From Oppiella nova (taxonomy: Eukaryota > Arthropoda > Arachnida > Sarcoptiformes > Oppiidae), in the NCBI GenBank assembly GCA_905397405.1, contig CAJPVJ010000018.1, forward strand, positions 1 through 64,000: 64,000 nt of DNA, given 5' to 3'. Made by a program: the position numbers and the translations under genes. This document shows, one piece after another, positions 1 through 14,488 of this stretch. Within the stretch, counting starts at the first letter, position 1, and every line of letters starts with the position of its first letter. The notes below the pieces were generated by a model, which made no database searches, was not told the origin of the DNA, and was given only the letters and a program-made list of their open reading frames with translations.

Positions 1-1235
1 CCCAATAGTTGCGATCGTTTGGAAACAATATATTAATTATTATAATTAATAATTCTGTTATGTTATAAAACCATACTTCTGAGAAACGACTAGATATTAG
101 CACAAAATGTATACTACAGTAAGAAATGAATTTAGGAGAATTCATACCAAATGATTAGAAATAAGTCTAATATTAGTTATACAAGTATTTAAAGTGTAAA
201 CAGTAATTCGTTAGACTGTCAAACAAATTGATAGTTCACTTCTTATCATTGAAAATAGAAATAATCATTGATTTCATCGAAATGTGTGTCACTTCGGATC
301 GGTTATGATCTCTGAGCCCATAATGTCATAAAGTGGTCGTATGGACCAAACACTCACTCAATCATAACTTGAATGAATACAGTATTACTCATTATTTTAT
401 CCTAATTATTGCGGACACAAAAACTCTGTCTGTATTGAAATACTCTAAATTTATCTGAAATATTAATTACTATTATTTAGTAAAATCAAAACTAAAATCT
501 AGAAATAAAAACAATTCCCTAGTCAATTGTCTAATGATTACATTTATATAACTATTATTTATTTATAGGGTAGGTATATATAATAATATAATTCATAAGA
601 CAAAAGATTGAATGAAAATTCTTAGCAAAGTCTACATAAAATGCTAAATAAATCATTATATCTATAATATAATATTAAGAAATATTGCAATAATAATAAT
701 AACTATATGAATATTTTTGGTGAAAAGACTGACACCTATAATACAATAACCTATAATAAGTTATATGAATACCTTTAATAACAGTTGTATAATATTAGTC
801 ATTGTTATAAAAAAAAGTTACTCAAAAATTTGAGCATTAATTTCAAAAATTTGTTTAAATGATTGGGAAGTAATAAATGGATGACTAGTATTACAATTAT
901 TAGTATAAGTTTTATATAAAATTGGCTCAAATACTGACTTCCCATATAAAAGCTTTTAAATTGATTTTGAAATTTGTTATAAATGTAATCTTATGAGCAA
1001 TTATTGCATAGAAAATGCAACACAACATGAATACATACAAAGATTTAAATCATTTATCACTTCTTAAGCTTTCGCGGATCAACACAATCAAAGCCAGACA
1101 TTCAGTGCATGTGTTTATTAGAAGAAATTGTTGGCACTTGTATTGAATGTCCGGCTCATACATACATACATATACATAGACTCTCTACTTGTCATCAATT
1201 ATGAAATACAGAGCAATACTATTACTGTAAGTCTA
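1..1235. other. AT-rich region downstream of the PDE7 gene
   Basis: No coding exon is visible on either strand. The stretch is A/T-rich with scattered short runs. It lies 3' of the PDE7 stop codon (1236-1238, minus strand), so it probably holds the 3' untranslated region and intergenic sequence. Confidence 0.6.
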
Positions 1236-4200
1236 TTAAGTCGTGTAATTACTCAATGATTCGATGAGAATCTCTTGAGGAACAGAACCTCTTCGCGGTT
1301 TACTATTGAAAAACCACTGCAAAGCCCCGGAATCGGCACCAGAATCGAGAGAACAGGCCTGCCTTCTCAAGAGTTTGGTGTGATGTTGAGCACTGGTAGT
1401 CGAGTGATAAAAGCTTTTATTTTTCTTTAATGAAGACACTAAATATTCGAGTGATCGGCCTCTCATGGCACCGGCTGTCCCATGAGTACCACCCGTCCGA
1501 CTCAGTTTAGCACCGTTTAAGTTATGAATATTATTTGTTGAATGTCGAGCCTGAGCACCCACTCTGTCGGCCGGGAAAGAAGACCGTCTCGTCTGGTCCT
1601 GAGAGGCGACCGCCCCGTGAAGGAAGACTAAAGCGGCCGCCAATTCACAGCTCGCATACACTCCTATACATCCCGGAGCTGATCCACGGCGACCAATCAT
1701 ATGTTTCTAAATACAATTAATATTTCTTGTTCTCAATAAATTCATTTAATAGACTACATGTCTATAAATTGCCGTTTCTTTGCATAAATTGATAGATTCA
1801 TGAAATTAGAGCATAAATCTAAAAAATCTTTTGAAAGTTAAGTTAAGCTTTAGATAGAAGTCAATGGTTTGTGAAATAGCGTTAATAGAGAATTGGTGTG
1901 CAAACTATGCAAAGGAATGCATTATATTATATAATAATAATTGTTATTCTGTTCTCAACTGAATATTCAAAAGACGACTATTATTACTATTATTATAACT
2001 ATAATTAACATTTTGGGCACACTATCTATGAATATTCTGTTTGAATAATTAAATTTCATTTATTACATAAAAGCTGGAAATTTGTTATAAATAAACTTTC
2101 AGAATGCATTTTGAATAGACTTGATATTTGGTATAAAGAATTCATATATTAATGAAATACCTTATCATAAAAGTATGGGCCGTGCGATGGTTGTGATGGC
2201 ATTTGAAAAGAATAGCTCTTAATATTAGGCGTAATGTTTTGGTAGGCGTAGTGTTGGACACGATCCTCTTCTTCTTCTTCATCGGTTTGCAAATCCCATA
2301 AAACTTTTGATTTATTAATAGACTTATTGTGGGACTCGTCAGCATTGGGCGGAGTGCCGCAACCATTAATGCATTGTTTGGCTTTGGGTTTATAGAGACT
2401 CTTGAACTGAGTTAAACTCATTTCCTTCGCATCTTTGATATCATTCAAAGAATGGCTTCTTCTAAGGGATTCATCACGCGGTTTGGCAGTGAAGACACAC
2501 GAGCGAGAGTGTCTGCGCTTGAGTTTGCTTTTGATGAGTGAATGGTTCCACTGGTCGTCATTGAAACGAAGATTATTTATGAGTTGTCGTGACAGAGGAG
2601 AGCACAGGAATTGGTCCCATAAGTCGAACAGTGGGGTTACGATACTCTTGAAAAAGTCTTCAACCAATCCATTGATTCACAATTAATAAATGCATTAATG
2701 AATAGATATAGTAATATAGACATAGATAATATAGATATAGACATAGATATAGTAATACATACCTGTTTGTATACGAGCGATACCCATAGTGTGTCGGTTA
2801 CATATAGGGGTGACCGGGATATTGAGTTGACTTTCATAATCTCCTTGTCTGTAAAATTCATTACAAATCTGTTCACTCCATCTTTTACTTAGATTCCATG
2901 GCCGACAAGGGTTTGCCAGATCTGCACACTTGAGGGCTATTTGTAATATGAAGTGTCGGTTCTCGGGTATTGTCATTGAAAAGGTTTCCGGTTTTGCTAA
3001 ATAATTTTTAAACACCGCGATGTAATGACTTTGTCGAGTGATATCTGTGGCCAATATTAATGCCTTCAGAAGTGATTCGATTTGATTCCATTCTTCTGAA
3101 GCGAAGTGTTGGAAGATTTCCGAGTCGTGGAAGCAGGAGATGGCAAACCGCCAGTGATGGCTCTCCAGCACCGAGAAGTTCTGTTACATACAAACCATTC
3201 ATTCATTTTGGGTTATTTACTATTAAGACACAGATTCTCAGTTTATACATATTAACTAACAACTTATCAAATTAAACCATTTTGCTAACTGTGTCAATGC
3301 ATCTGTTTACAAACATTTGCATTTTTAATTACATCAGGTTATATCTTTGTAAGGCTACAGAATACTTACAAATTTAAGGGTGCCTATAACTTATGATATT
3401 TTGAAATTTTAATTTCTTAATTTCTTAAAATGACAAAATACTTCTGAATCAAAATTAATATTGGTAAAATATTTTTCAAATATTGTATTAAATATCTAAT
3501 AATTTTACAAACTTTATTATTAAAATATACAGTGGAGATTGTCAAGCAAAATTCTTTTTTGAATGTGTAATACCAGTAAAAGCTAATCTAAATACTGCAG
3601 TCTTTAGAAATTCAAAGAATTTTCACTAAAGTAAAGAATATTCTGGAATTAAATATTTTATTACTTATAATAAATGGAATAAAAGGTTACTGTGAAAAAT
3701 TGAGCATAAATTTCACAATAAATAGAAAACCAATAATCCCTACCTTTGCTCAAAAGTAAAGTCTTAAGTAGACTTTAAATAATATCCATATGTAGTACTA
3801 TAATATTTGTATTGCAACTGCTTTCAAATGTTGTACTTATTTCGATATAAATATATAAAAATCAAATAAGGGAAATAATAAATTATTAATAAAAAGTTAA
3901 GCAAATAAAGAATTAAAAGTACAATATTTCATGAAATAAAAGTCTTAAAAGCTTACAGCGACTACAAATAAAAAATTAAAATTATGTGAGCTTTTGTTGG
4001 AATTATGTAAAAATCTTTCATTAAATGCATTCAATAAAAATTATTGCAAATTCTTTAGAATAAATTTACTGTAAATAATAAAATTTTAACATTTATTACA
4101 AAGTTTAAAGGTTTTTCGCAAAGAAAGCCTTCAATGTAATGGAAATCCCGAAAAATTTGCACAATTGTGTAAAAATCGAGAATAGGATTCAATTCATAAA

Positions 4201-6029
4201 TTATTCGGATTGAAAACTATTTGAATGATTTTTAATGTATTCTGCATTTTAACGTTTATTTTCCTAATTGTTGTGCAAATAAATGATAGATTTTAGGGAC
4301 GCTATTGTCCACTGAAAGCATAGAGAATCGCTGTGTGCTCTACATTTGGGAATGAATTGACTGTTGTATACAGTATTTGCATTAAATCTGTATTTGCTTT
4401 TAATATTAAACTCATGTGAGAATGTTATGCAATGCAATGTTAGGTGTGATTATGTTTGAAAAAAGTGATGAATAGGTATTACCATAAGTTTGATAGAAAA
4501 CTCACTTTATAAAGAGCTGCCAAATGGCTTTTAGTGGCGATGAGAAAATGCTGATTAACTCCCGGGTGATCTAAATCATGACATACTGCAGCCAATAAGG
4601 AACACATGGCCTCTAAAGGGGTTAAATATTGGCGTATTTTGGGCTCCTGTATGAAACAATGCATGGCTTGTGTGACATCTGCGGCGTGGACAGAGTTGTG
4701 GTAGGGGTTGGTGTCGTGATATCCTGACAATAGTATAGACAATGTTTGGTATAAGAATTGAGTGAAATGCTGACGAGTGCTACAATTGTGTCAATACAGA
4801 CACAAACTAATACCTGATTCCAAAAAACCTATCGATTGGTGCCATAAAAGAAAGAAAAAAAACTTTTTGTTCAGTTTTGTCGACAAATGCTTTGGGATTA
4901 TATATATAATTGAGTTTTTTGTTAGGAAGGGCTAAACTTACGAAAACATCGCAAAACATTGATTACATCCAATTTAAAAATTCTTATAAAATCGTATTCA
5001 ATAAACAGATGGAAGAGTAGACTCGAGAGGGAATGGCCACCGGTTAGGACATCGAGAGTGAATGTATTGAAGCGCCACTTCGATGACTGTTTCAAATAAC
5101 GAGATGTAATGCCATAATAGCTGTGATCGAGGAGAGCGATGGGATCGATATGAATGCTTCGTTGGATACTTTTACGGCGCCGTAATGTTATCAGAAGATA
5201 CCCCCGATTCTCCTCTATTTCCACGTCCTCCTCGAAAATCTGTTCGCCATCTTTGGGCGAATGTAGTTCCGGGACTTCAATCAAATGTAATCATCAGATG
5301 AATGTCAAAATAGTCATACATATGATCGACTGTAACACTCACTGCACTCTATGGTATGCCTATCACCGGATCCAATGCTTGTACTTAAATCTGATTGATC
5401 AACTGATGTCTGATGTGTATCTGTAAACCATATAAATTATTGTTTTAATATAATCTGCACTTAATTTTTATCTTCATTTCGTCGCTAATAAATAAATCTA
5501 TAAAATGCGCAAAATATGAGTCAATAGACTAGCACTCAATGGTCTATAAAATATAAAATATTTATATACGGATTAAATTTCATTAAGAATATTATATGTC
5601 TATGAATACCAATGACCGACATTCACATGAAACACATTCACTTCTATTGCGTTATATAACTATTGTTTAACTAAAATATTTTGGCAAATAATAAACAACG
5701 AAATGATTGAAATTCTTGCTATTATTATATTATAAATTAGATTTTCAAGAATTAGAGCGATAAAAGTTGGAACAAATATTATGAATTCAAACATTACTTA
5801 AGCTTTCGTTTAAATGGCAAACGAGTCAATGAGTCGAATAATTTTTAAAACTAATTCTCGTTTATGTTTTGTGCGACAAAAGCGGAGCAAGAATTTCATT
5901 CCTAACATAAAATGCTCACAATTTTATGATTGCTTCACAAGAATATAATATTAGAGAATCGTTACCTAATATCCAGGAAAAGCACAGCGTTTGGTCGTCT
6001 TGAGAGTGAACTGTAATCACCGTCGGCTC
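1236..6029 (-). CDS. PDE7: PDE7-type 3',5'-cyclic nucleotide phosphodiesterase, main body
   Basis: Hydrolyses cyclic nucleotides; PDE7 enzymes are cAMP-specific and cytosolic. Minus-strand exons: 6029-5966, 5420-5343, 5274-4942, 4723-4506, 3180-2763, 2657-2161 and 1706-1236. All joins keep phase. The metal-binding histidines and aspartates lie in [17 protein letters not shown] and [10 protein letters not shown] (exon 4723-4506), with a third site in [14 protein letters not shown] (exon 3180-2763). The substrate end follows in [13 protein letters not shown]. The motif DDQT...LGD in the first two exons matches the N-terminal region of vertebrate PDE7A. The C-terminal tail in the last two exons is some 250 residues longer than usual for the family; it contains an acidic EEEEE run and is not conserved. 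Introns include one of 1.3 kb (3181-4505). A probable first coding exon lies far upstream at 14351-14488. PDE7 is preferred to PDE4 because the UCR motifs are absent. Confidence 0.88.
3181..4505 (-). other. 1.3-kb intron of PDE7
   Basis: AT-rich sequence between donor GTGAG at 4501-4505 and the acceptor AG at 3181-3182. No coding exon or RNA gene is seen inside. It is much longer than the 55-75 nt introns typical of the other genes here. Confidence 0.7.
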
Positions 6030-7682
6030 CTGTATTCATAAATAAAAATGTCATTTTAAAAATAATATTTAAACATTATTAATATTGAATGAAAGTTGTT
6101 TCACTGACAAATGCAATAAATTTTCAACAAATTATTATGTAATTATTTTTACAATAAGATAAATGATTGTATATTTACCAAACATTAAGTTCTATAAATA
6201 CTGTATTTAATATTTTATTTAAATTTATGCTCAATTGGCAATATTTTATAAGTTTTATTTGCAAATCAAACCATAAATATTTAAACAGTATTGGGTTTAT
6301 TTGGATTTAATCTTTTAGAAATTTTATTAAAGATTTAAGAAATAAACAGAAAAAATATATTAATAAATTATATTTAATATCATAAATTAAAACTCGGGCT
6401 TATGCCATAGTGTTCAATACAGTGGTACTTTGTACAGTACGAATTAAATAATGTTAATAAGATTATAATATTATAACATGTATAGCACTAAACAATTTTC
6501 TAATTTTATTTTAAATCTGCAATTTCTTATTTAATTATATCAATAATTATATCACGTAATTATAGTTTTATGTGTATGCTTGCAATTATCAATATTTTAA
6601 TTTATGTATAATGATTAATAATTATAAATCTTATTGCAATACATGAATAGTATATAAAAGGTACAGAATTGTATAACACTTTTTAAACATTTAAAAACTA
6701 TTCAATGAGAAAAGCAATGAATAGCAAAGAAAAAAGTTGTGTAGTAATAGTTGTATTGTAAATACAGATACTGTCTACTGAACTGTAGTGATAGTGCGAT
6801 ACTATAGACAAGAGTGTGTAGTATTGAAGCAAATATTGTGCTTCAGTTCACTATATAAACGAACATTTGATCGATTGATGCAATTCTTGAAGAGAGGATA
6901 ATCTTATGCTCACTTCAAACAAATAAGATTAGCCGACAATTGAATCAAATATAGTGCAGAAACAAATTGTTTGGTTCGCACTATACTTATGCCTGACCTC
7001 TCATTATTGACCAAACATTTTACTCAATGTTTAGTTTAATTTTCAATTAGGTTTTAAACTCTCATTCAAAGGGAAGACTTTATTTAATTTATACACAAAC
7101 AATCAAAAGAATGTACCAATTCTTGTTAATATTTACCTTTTTGTATTTATTTCTATGCTTACAGTATACTAAGATTCTGTTAAATTCTATAAAGAATTCA
7201 TACAAATTTAATTCACAATTAAAATTAAGTCACTTGAGATTAAAATGGTAAATAGTAATGAAATGATTGTTAAAAATCTGAATTGTATATAATCTAACAA
7301 TAGTATTTACACTCTAACAATATTTGAATTTAACGTTTAAAGTTGAAACGATACAAATAATAGCAAATAACTTCATTATTTATTAAATACTTTTATAAAT
7401 CATCATTTAAATATGTATGATTCTGTTTTCAAAATATTCTCATTAATCATAAATAATATATTTTTTATATTTGAAATCATGCAAATGCATTTCGACGTAA
7501 TATTATTATACAAAAAACTTTATAAATTGGAAAATTATTATTTAATTCTTATACAAATAAAGCACTGCATTCTACTATACATTTCTATATACATTATGAC
7601 TAATCTTAAAAGAGATTCAAATCTGGATAAATAATTTATTCCTGGAACATTTTTATATATATTTCGCAATTAACAAAAACAT

Positions 7683-7709
7683 TTTACTGTATTTCGTAAA
7701 ATACAGTAA
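7683..7709. repeat. Perfect hairpin with 11-bp stem
   Basis: TTACTGTATTT followed by a short loop and AAATACAGTAA forms a perfect inverted repeat. It overlaps the left boundary of the tandem repeat starting at 7693, so only the first repeat copy has it complete. Confidence 0.7.
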
Positions 7710-7948
7710 CTATAAAGGAAAATATAATGCTGTAGTTGATTCAAATAATCAAATCAATTCATTATACAAAGTTTTACTTATAGGTTTTCAGAATATATTC
7801 CTAAGAGATTGTCAGGATTATTCGTAAAATACAGTAACTATAAAGGAAAATATAATGCTGTAGTTGATTCAAATAATCAAATCAATTCATTATACAAAGT
7901 TTTACTTATAGGTTTTCACAATATTTTCCTAAGAGATTGTCAGGATTT
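7693..7948. repeat. Two-copy tandem repeat, period 128 bp (A)
   Basis: The unit beginning TTCGTAAAATACAG runs 7693-7820 and again 7821-7948. The copies differ at two bases near their ends (cagaatatattcc against cacaatattttcc). No coding content. Confidence 0.95.
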
Positions 7949-8106
7949 AAAATATTTTATAATAGTCATATAAAATAAATTTTTAATTCAAGATATTATG
8001 TATTCTATTGCTAGTTCATTAAGTTAAGTTAAAGTGGATAATAATATAATATTACAGTTATATAGCATTAGTATTTTAATAATAGTATTTATAAGTCAAG
8101 ATAACT

Positions 8107-8361
8107 AAATAGCGTATGAATAACCAGGAAGAGTTTGTACTCATTTAATTATTTAAAAGTCTACCGGATGTTAAGTTAAAATAAAATCCGGTAACAACTT
8201 TCAGTAAGCAACCTGGATGAAGTACTACAGATTAAAATAGCGTATGAATAACTAGGAAGAGTTGTACTCATTTAATTATTTAAAAATCTACCGGATGTTA
8301 AGTTAAAATAAAATCCGGTAACAACTTTCAGTAAGCTACCTGGATGAAGTACTACAGATTT
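8107..8361. repeat. Two-copy tandem repeat, period 128 bp (B)
   Basis: The unit containing AGCGTATGAATAAC runs about 8107-8234 and again about 8235-8361. The second copy lacks one base and has three or so substitutions. Its sequence is unrelated to repeat A, 160 bp away, but it has the same period. Confidence 0.93.
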
Positions 8362-11300
8362 TATTGAGAAATAGTGATTCTTGTAACTATAAAATAGTAA
8401 CTATTGTACTTTTTGATTTGTGTACAACTACAAAACTATATTTGTGTATAATCCAGTTGTTATGTTATCATATAGACTATTACATTATGTGTTAGACTCA
8501 CAGTATTTATGCAATAATAGGGTTTAGTTTTATTAAGCTTCCTCTACGAGTTGTATTGTGTTATTGCTTTTCAATTAATAAATATAATTATTAATATATT
8601 CACAATTAATTAGAAAAAACTAATTGTTTAATCACAAGCGAATGCATTTTAGGGTCAACACAACAACACTAGTGTTTTGAGATAAACCTAAATACTTACA
8701 ATTGTTAGTAATTCTCTATTCCTATAAACTAAGAATTACATGTATTTTCATTAAACCATTTTGTAATTATAAAAATAAGAGATCTAATTTCAAAAATAAA
8801 AATTTGTAAACTGTCTCATTGTTCAAACTTGTTGATGGCTAAATTAAATTCCTTTACATAATCATTATACAGAACTACATTGTAACAAGGATTAAATATT
8901 TAACATATAATAAATTATTATTAGAATTGAATACAACTAAAAATAATTATCAAAAACTTAGATTTGGCTTAAATTCAACTAGCAGAGCCAATAACCTCAT
9001 GAATGTGTGATTTAAGCAAAATCTTTATTAAATTCAACGATTCTTGAAATTAGTTTCACAAAAATGAGAATAAATTTCAAATTTTACAAAATCCGATATA
9101 AACTTAAGAGGATCTAATCATACAAAGTAGTCGTACTCTAACGTTAACAAGAAAAAGTTCATTGGATTATAAGATATTGGGATTTAATAAATCTATATTT
9201 TATGGATTATTTCGGAAATGGATATTTATTGATTTAGAAATGGTTTGAAATGTCATTGTCTTATATAACTGCCAACTCATGCCTATAATTGAGGGTTAAA
9301 TGCAATTCTATTTCTAACTTTGAGACTAATATTAGGTATTATTTAAATGAGAATCAAATGATTATTATAATAGTTGTTTATACGGTATAATTGAGGCATT
9401 TGTTTGAAGGCCTCGCTTCTAATATCTAATCATAATTGGCTCTTAAATGACAAATATTACAAACAGTGACTAAATTGATGGTCACATTTGGAAAACAAGT
9501 TTAATCAGAAAAATAAACCCATTTGTCAAATACTAGTGATTGGTCTGTATTTGTCTATTTGTATGAACACAAAAGAATTGACCCAAATTTGAAATCATTT
9601 GAAAGCATTTTGCTGATATTGTGTTAATTTATTGTATTTATCAAATGTCTTATTGATTAATATCTGACGACAATGTACTCTATTTCAGCAAATTGTATGG
9701 AAAACATTGCCAAAAACGAAATAAAAATTGCTTTATTTTGTGTTTGTTTTCATATTTCGCACTTCATTTCATTCATAAATCTTCGCTTAAATGAGTTCAC
9801 ATGAGTTTGCTTTCTATGAAATGTTTGAGACAAACAATTCATTTAAAACTAAAATCTTTTTGTTCATCAAATTCTTTGGTTAGATATCCACTCAAAGCTA
9901 GCACTGGATAACCGGAAGTATAATATAAATTACAGTTTTGATGGCAATATATGAAACCATAGTTAAAATAGTAATAAATATTTCAATTTCATGGGTAATC
10001 AAGTGAATAGCAGTGGAAAACTCAGACATATATCGATATATCGTACAAATTCCTATTCAATCACAATATTGTAAAATAAAATGAATTTGATTAACGTATG
10101 CTGGAATAGACTGGAAAAGATTTTTGTACTTATTGGCAATTTCTTATGAAATAAGTTTTTGTCGAAAAGTTCGGTTTCTTAACATTGATGTCCGGCTCAT
10201 TTTGACTTAAATTCCACTTTCTTTTTCCTTATAATACTTATACACTTATATACGGCTATAAATTGAAACTACTTTCTGGAATGAAATTTATATTTCAAAG
10301 CTCTTTTGTAATATATTTTGTCATTTGTGCTAAATTATAATAACGCCTAAAGTAAAGATTTACTCCAAAAGATCTATATTTTTATAATAGTGTGTGAATT
10401 GTGTGTCGGAAACAAAACCCATTTCTTTATTTTCTCGGGTTTTATTGAAAGACAATTGAATTTCTAAAAATATAGAGAATAATATATATAACACATTGAA
10501 CTCAGTTTTATCGCATTTTATTTAACACTAAATAATAATTAATGTATTGTATAAACTAATATTTTTCATGTATAATAAATTAATTGAAAATTTGTCATCA
10601 AATTGGATATCTTTTGATTTATAAATAATTGTTTCTAAAATAGCAATTAATTTTCATACGTATTTATTTTTATTGTATTTTTGTCTTATTATCAGTAAAA
10701 ATGGTCAAATGAGAGCTAATGGAGTCAATTGTGTTGAACACTAATTGTCTTAACAATAGATACTATTATTTAGGCCTAAGTCGGAGACCTTATTGATTGA
10801 GTCAATCGCCCCAACATTCAAAGCAATGTATTGTCTTCACTGATCACCACTTGTATTAATACAACTGTACATCACTTTATCATTTCATGTGCACACAGTT
10901 TCACGTTTTTTATTAATCAATTATAACATAAATATAGATTGTTTTGTTAAATAGTAAAAATTCTGGTATTATATCATATTCCTATATATAAATAGTTTAA
11001 CTTAAATTAGTTTAACATATGGGAAATGTATTGATAAATATTAAAAACAATTTTTATAAAATTTAGTATTTGGCATAAATAATCTATAAAAACCTAAGAA
11101 TTAGAACATTTGTATGTTATAACATTTGCACAATAAATATATTTAGTCTGACGTGAGCTACAAATATCGAAATAATAACATAGATTAGGAAGAATATAAA
11201 ACTATAACAAGGAGTCTACTAAAAAAGTATAGAATATGTAAAATATTAACTTAATGCTACTGCACTGCACTACAAATAACTGGCAACACTTTTAGTATGA

Positions 11301-14300
11301 AAGCTAAATAGGACACTAAGAACTCATAATTAATTATAGCAAATATAAAATTTTATGTTGAATAGAGTTCTGTGTTATAATTGTATGAAATATAATATTA
11401 CAGAATCGATTTAAGTAATTCACAGTTAGTGCAGTATATTTATTCTACGTACATATCCTGTATATACACCAAATTACTGAATACTAGTATTATTATTTAA
11501 CTTTTAATTTATTTCTTGTGTTAAATAATTTATATAATTTGAATGAAAAAGATTTTTTGAGCAATTTAATTACGGTTAAGGCACAATTAAAATTATAAAT
11601 TAATAAAAACTGAAATATAATTTTAATGTGTAAAAATAATAAATAATTTCTAATATTGCAGTAAGAATAAATAATTAATTCTATAATTTAAAATTAAAAT
11701 GCATAATATTCACTAGTAATAAGTAGTAGAATAGTTTTTAGAATATAATTTATTATTTAGTTATTTAAAAAACATTTAAATGTATAAATAAATTTATTTA
11801 TAATGAATTTGTCGGTGATATGATGAAAAACTAGTAGTAATTTTAAGTATTCCGTAAGAGTATTAAGTATTACTCAAATTGTTTCTTAAATCAAGTTATT
11901 ATAAATCAATTGTGAAGATTGAGTTAAGATTAAGAATTTTCTATCAAATGAAGTAATGATTTAATAGTAAAATTTGTGAAATGCTGTTTACAATAATAGC
12001 TATAAAATATTAAACGAGAAAATAATGCTGTTTACATAAAATAATGAGCTATTAATCAAGATAACAAAAGTTTCTTAAAGTGGACTTCAATTGCTGTGTT
12101 TGAATATGTGTTAATTTTCTCAATTCATTAGATTATAATTTAATTTCATACAAATCTCTTGTAAAGAATTATAACAAAAAGTGATAATATTTTTTAATAA
12201 TTGAAAATTACTTAAGTAATATTACAACAAAAATGAATGTGAATACTATTAAAATATAATAAACAAATTTATTTGTTGTAGTTATTCACATAATATATTT
12301 TGCATTCATTTCAATGAATACAACAAGAATATAGAGCCGGTTAAATTGCTTAATCGAGTCAACCGTACAGTATATGTGAATTCAATAACTCTGTTGTAGT
12401 GTTTGTGAAAATAAGGCAACGTTTAGATAGGGATACAGAAGATTGAGATTAATTGAAGACAATAATTGAGTTTTATGGCTCTATTATACACCATATTGAC
12501 TACATTCACTTTATTTACTACACACATTTTGCTTGAATCTCTGAATATCGGTTTTAAATTAAATTTTAAATTTTCTTTATCGTTAAACCATGTTTCCCTA
12601 ATGCTATGGCATTTTGATTAAGTTTTGCTAGTTTTTGTGAATTAAATGAAATATATAAATATTACAATAAGTATTGATAGCAGCAATCAATAATATTGTG
12701 AAAGTATTATATATCAGTTATACGGTATGTAGACATAGAATATACAGATAAGAGATGTGCATAACCTTATGGTTATTGAGTTAAACAAATTTCGATATAT
12801 TCTTAGCTAGAGAATTAAACGAATGAGAGACTATGGAAATGTATTAAATGATATAAAATAATGTTTATATCGATTTTAAACTCCAGAATAAGAACATCTC
12901 ATGCTTTTAGTCGATATACAGATTTACAATACATAAGAATTACCAGGTTTTCCATTCAATGCAAGGGTGGGGTCAGTGAACTCATTCAAGGGTTAACCAT
13001 ACAATCAATACTATTTTATTAAATAACTATTAAAATACGAATCAATTGAGCAGAAATGTGAATATTTGTCATATTTGCGTAAACATTGCATTTGAAATAG
13101 TGATGAATGAGATGAAGACTCGGAGTGTGCCCTGAGCTGGCATTCCCTGTGAACGCAAACATACCTACAATACAATGCTCTACATTAGGAATTGTGTTGT
13201 GTTTACAGTTAAGTTGTAACACATATTTCGCAGCATTTTACAAATATTTAAACGATTGTCCGCTTAACTCACTTCTCAATCAATAAATAAACAAAATACA
13301 AATTCCCACAATTTGCACATATTAATACACAATTTTCTCAATTGCTTAATCCAATAAATAAATATTCAAATCGAGATAATTTTATTTGTTTTCAATTCTT
13401 CTTAAGTGTAGTGTCAGTCGCTATGGTTTAAAATATTGGGAACAATCATATAAAAAGACATCGATTATAGATGTCTATTTGCAAATACTTTGTCTATAAA
13501 GATATGCACAAAAAAATGTTTTTGCGGCAAATATACAATAAAAGTTTACAATAAATACACAATTTCTTGTTATACAACAGATATACAATATTACAGTTAC
13601 AGTGATACAGTATATATTGTGGTGTATATTGGGATTTGATAAGCGATAACATTGTATGACTAAAAGCAAAAACTAATTGAAAGCAATGGAAGTGCTATTA
13701 ATTAATTATTAATTGTTATATTAATAGTTAAAAAGGCATTAAATTGGAGTGAAAAACATTCCGCGGATTCCTTACGGAAAATACTTATTTGATTTACTAT
13801 TGAATGCCAGAATTGAGACCTAATTATCTATAAATATCACATTTCATTCATATGGCAAACACTTTCCAGAAATATCACTATAATTAATGTCAAAATCTAT
13901 TATAAATTATTTTATGACCATATTATTGAAAGCAAATTAAAATAAATCTTGTTTAAACATATAAATAACAAAGTCTTGAATCAATATTTTACGAGCAATT
14001 ATACAGTATTATTGATTATTAGATTTTATATCAATTAAACACTTAACGACTGCTAAGATTATGGATGCTAAGTAAATTCAACATTTATCATTTATGCAAT
14101 GGACACTGAACACTGAATGTACTATGCCACTAAAATAGCCTGGTCATATTGGGGACATGAGTGGACATTTGGTGACCCCATTGTATGAAATATATGTTCA
14201 CATAAATGGCAACAAAATGTCAAACGGTTGGTCACATGTATGACAACTGGATTGCCATTAGATTGCATTGGTGTTAGTAAGTGGTTAGTGGTTGGCGCGG

Positions 14301-14350
14301 GTGTGGGAGTGGGAAGGGGTGATGAGGTGGTGATAATGTAGTGGTAATAC

Positions 14351-14488
14351 CTGATTGGGTTGAGAGTGTGGGACGAGTGTCCATTGGAAGTGTTGCGATG
14401 GCAGTGATGGGTCGGTGTCAACGACGAGGACGTGTTGAGGTCGTCGTAGGGATCGACTGAATCTCATACAAGTGGTGTACGGAATCAT
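14351..14488 (-). CDS. Candidate first coding exon of PDE7
   Basis: ATG at 14488 opens a 46-codon frame that ends at a GTATTA donor after 14351 in phase 0. The next proposed PDE7 exon (6029-5966) also starts in phase 0, so the two can join in frame. The segment RRPQHVL recalls the PQHVL of the vertebrate PDE7A N-terminus, upstream of the shared DQT...LGD block. The region around it is less AT-rich than its surroundings, as expected near a promoter. The link is inferred from phase and one short motif. An unrelated short exon cannot be excluded. Confidence 0.4.

Larger units (their letters stand above)
6030..14350 (-). other. 8.3-kb gene-poor stretch, probable first intron of PDE7
   Basis: Very AT-rich with no convincing open frame. 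It holds two 2-copy tandem repeats (7693-7948 and 8107-8361). It is bounded by a phase-0 donor (GTATTA, read on the minus strand from 14350) and a phase-0 acceptor at 6030-6031, so it can be one intron if the exon at 14351-14488 belongs to PDE7. If not, it is intergenic. Confidence 0.45.

Noticed and set aside
1535-1720. Plus-strand frame opposite the last PDE7 exon.
   Set aside because: A mirror frame of coding sequence on the other strand. The same holds for the many antisense frames in HID1, SNAP-25, papilin, LST-2 and Dicer.
100-12000. Frequent short palindrome TACTGTA/TACAGTA in non-coding DNA.
   Set aside because: Too short and too close to what an AT-rich background produces. Without counting and a background model it is not evidence of a site.
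13019-13222. Short minus-strand frame with possible splice sites upstream of PDE7.
   Set aside because: No start with a fitting phase, no homology and an early stop. It could be non-coding leader at most.
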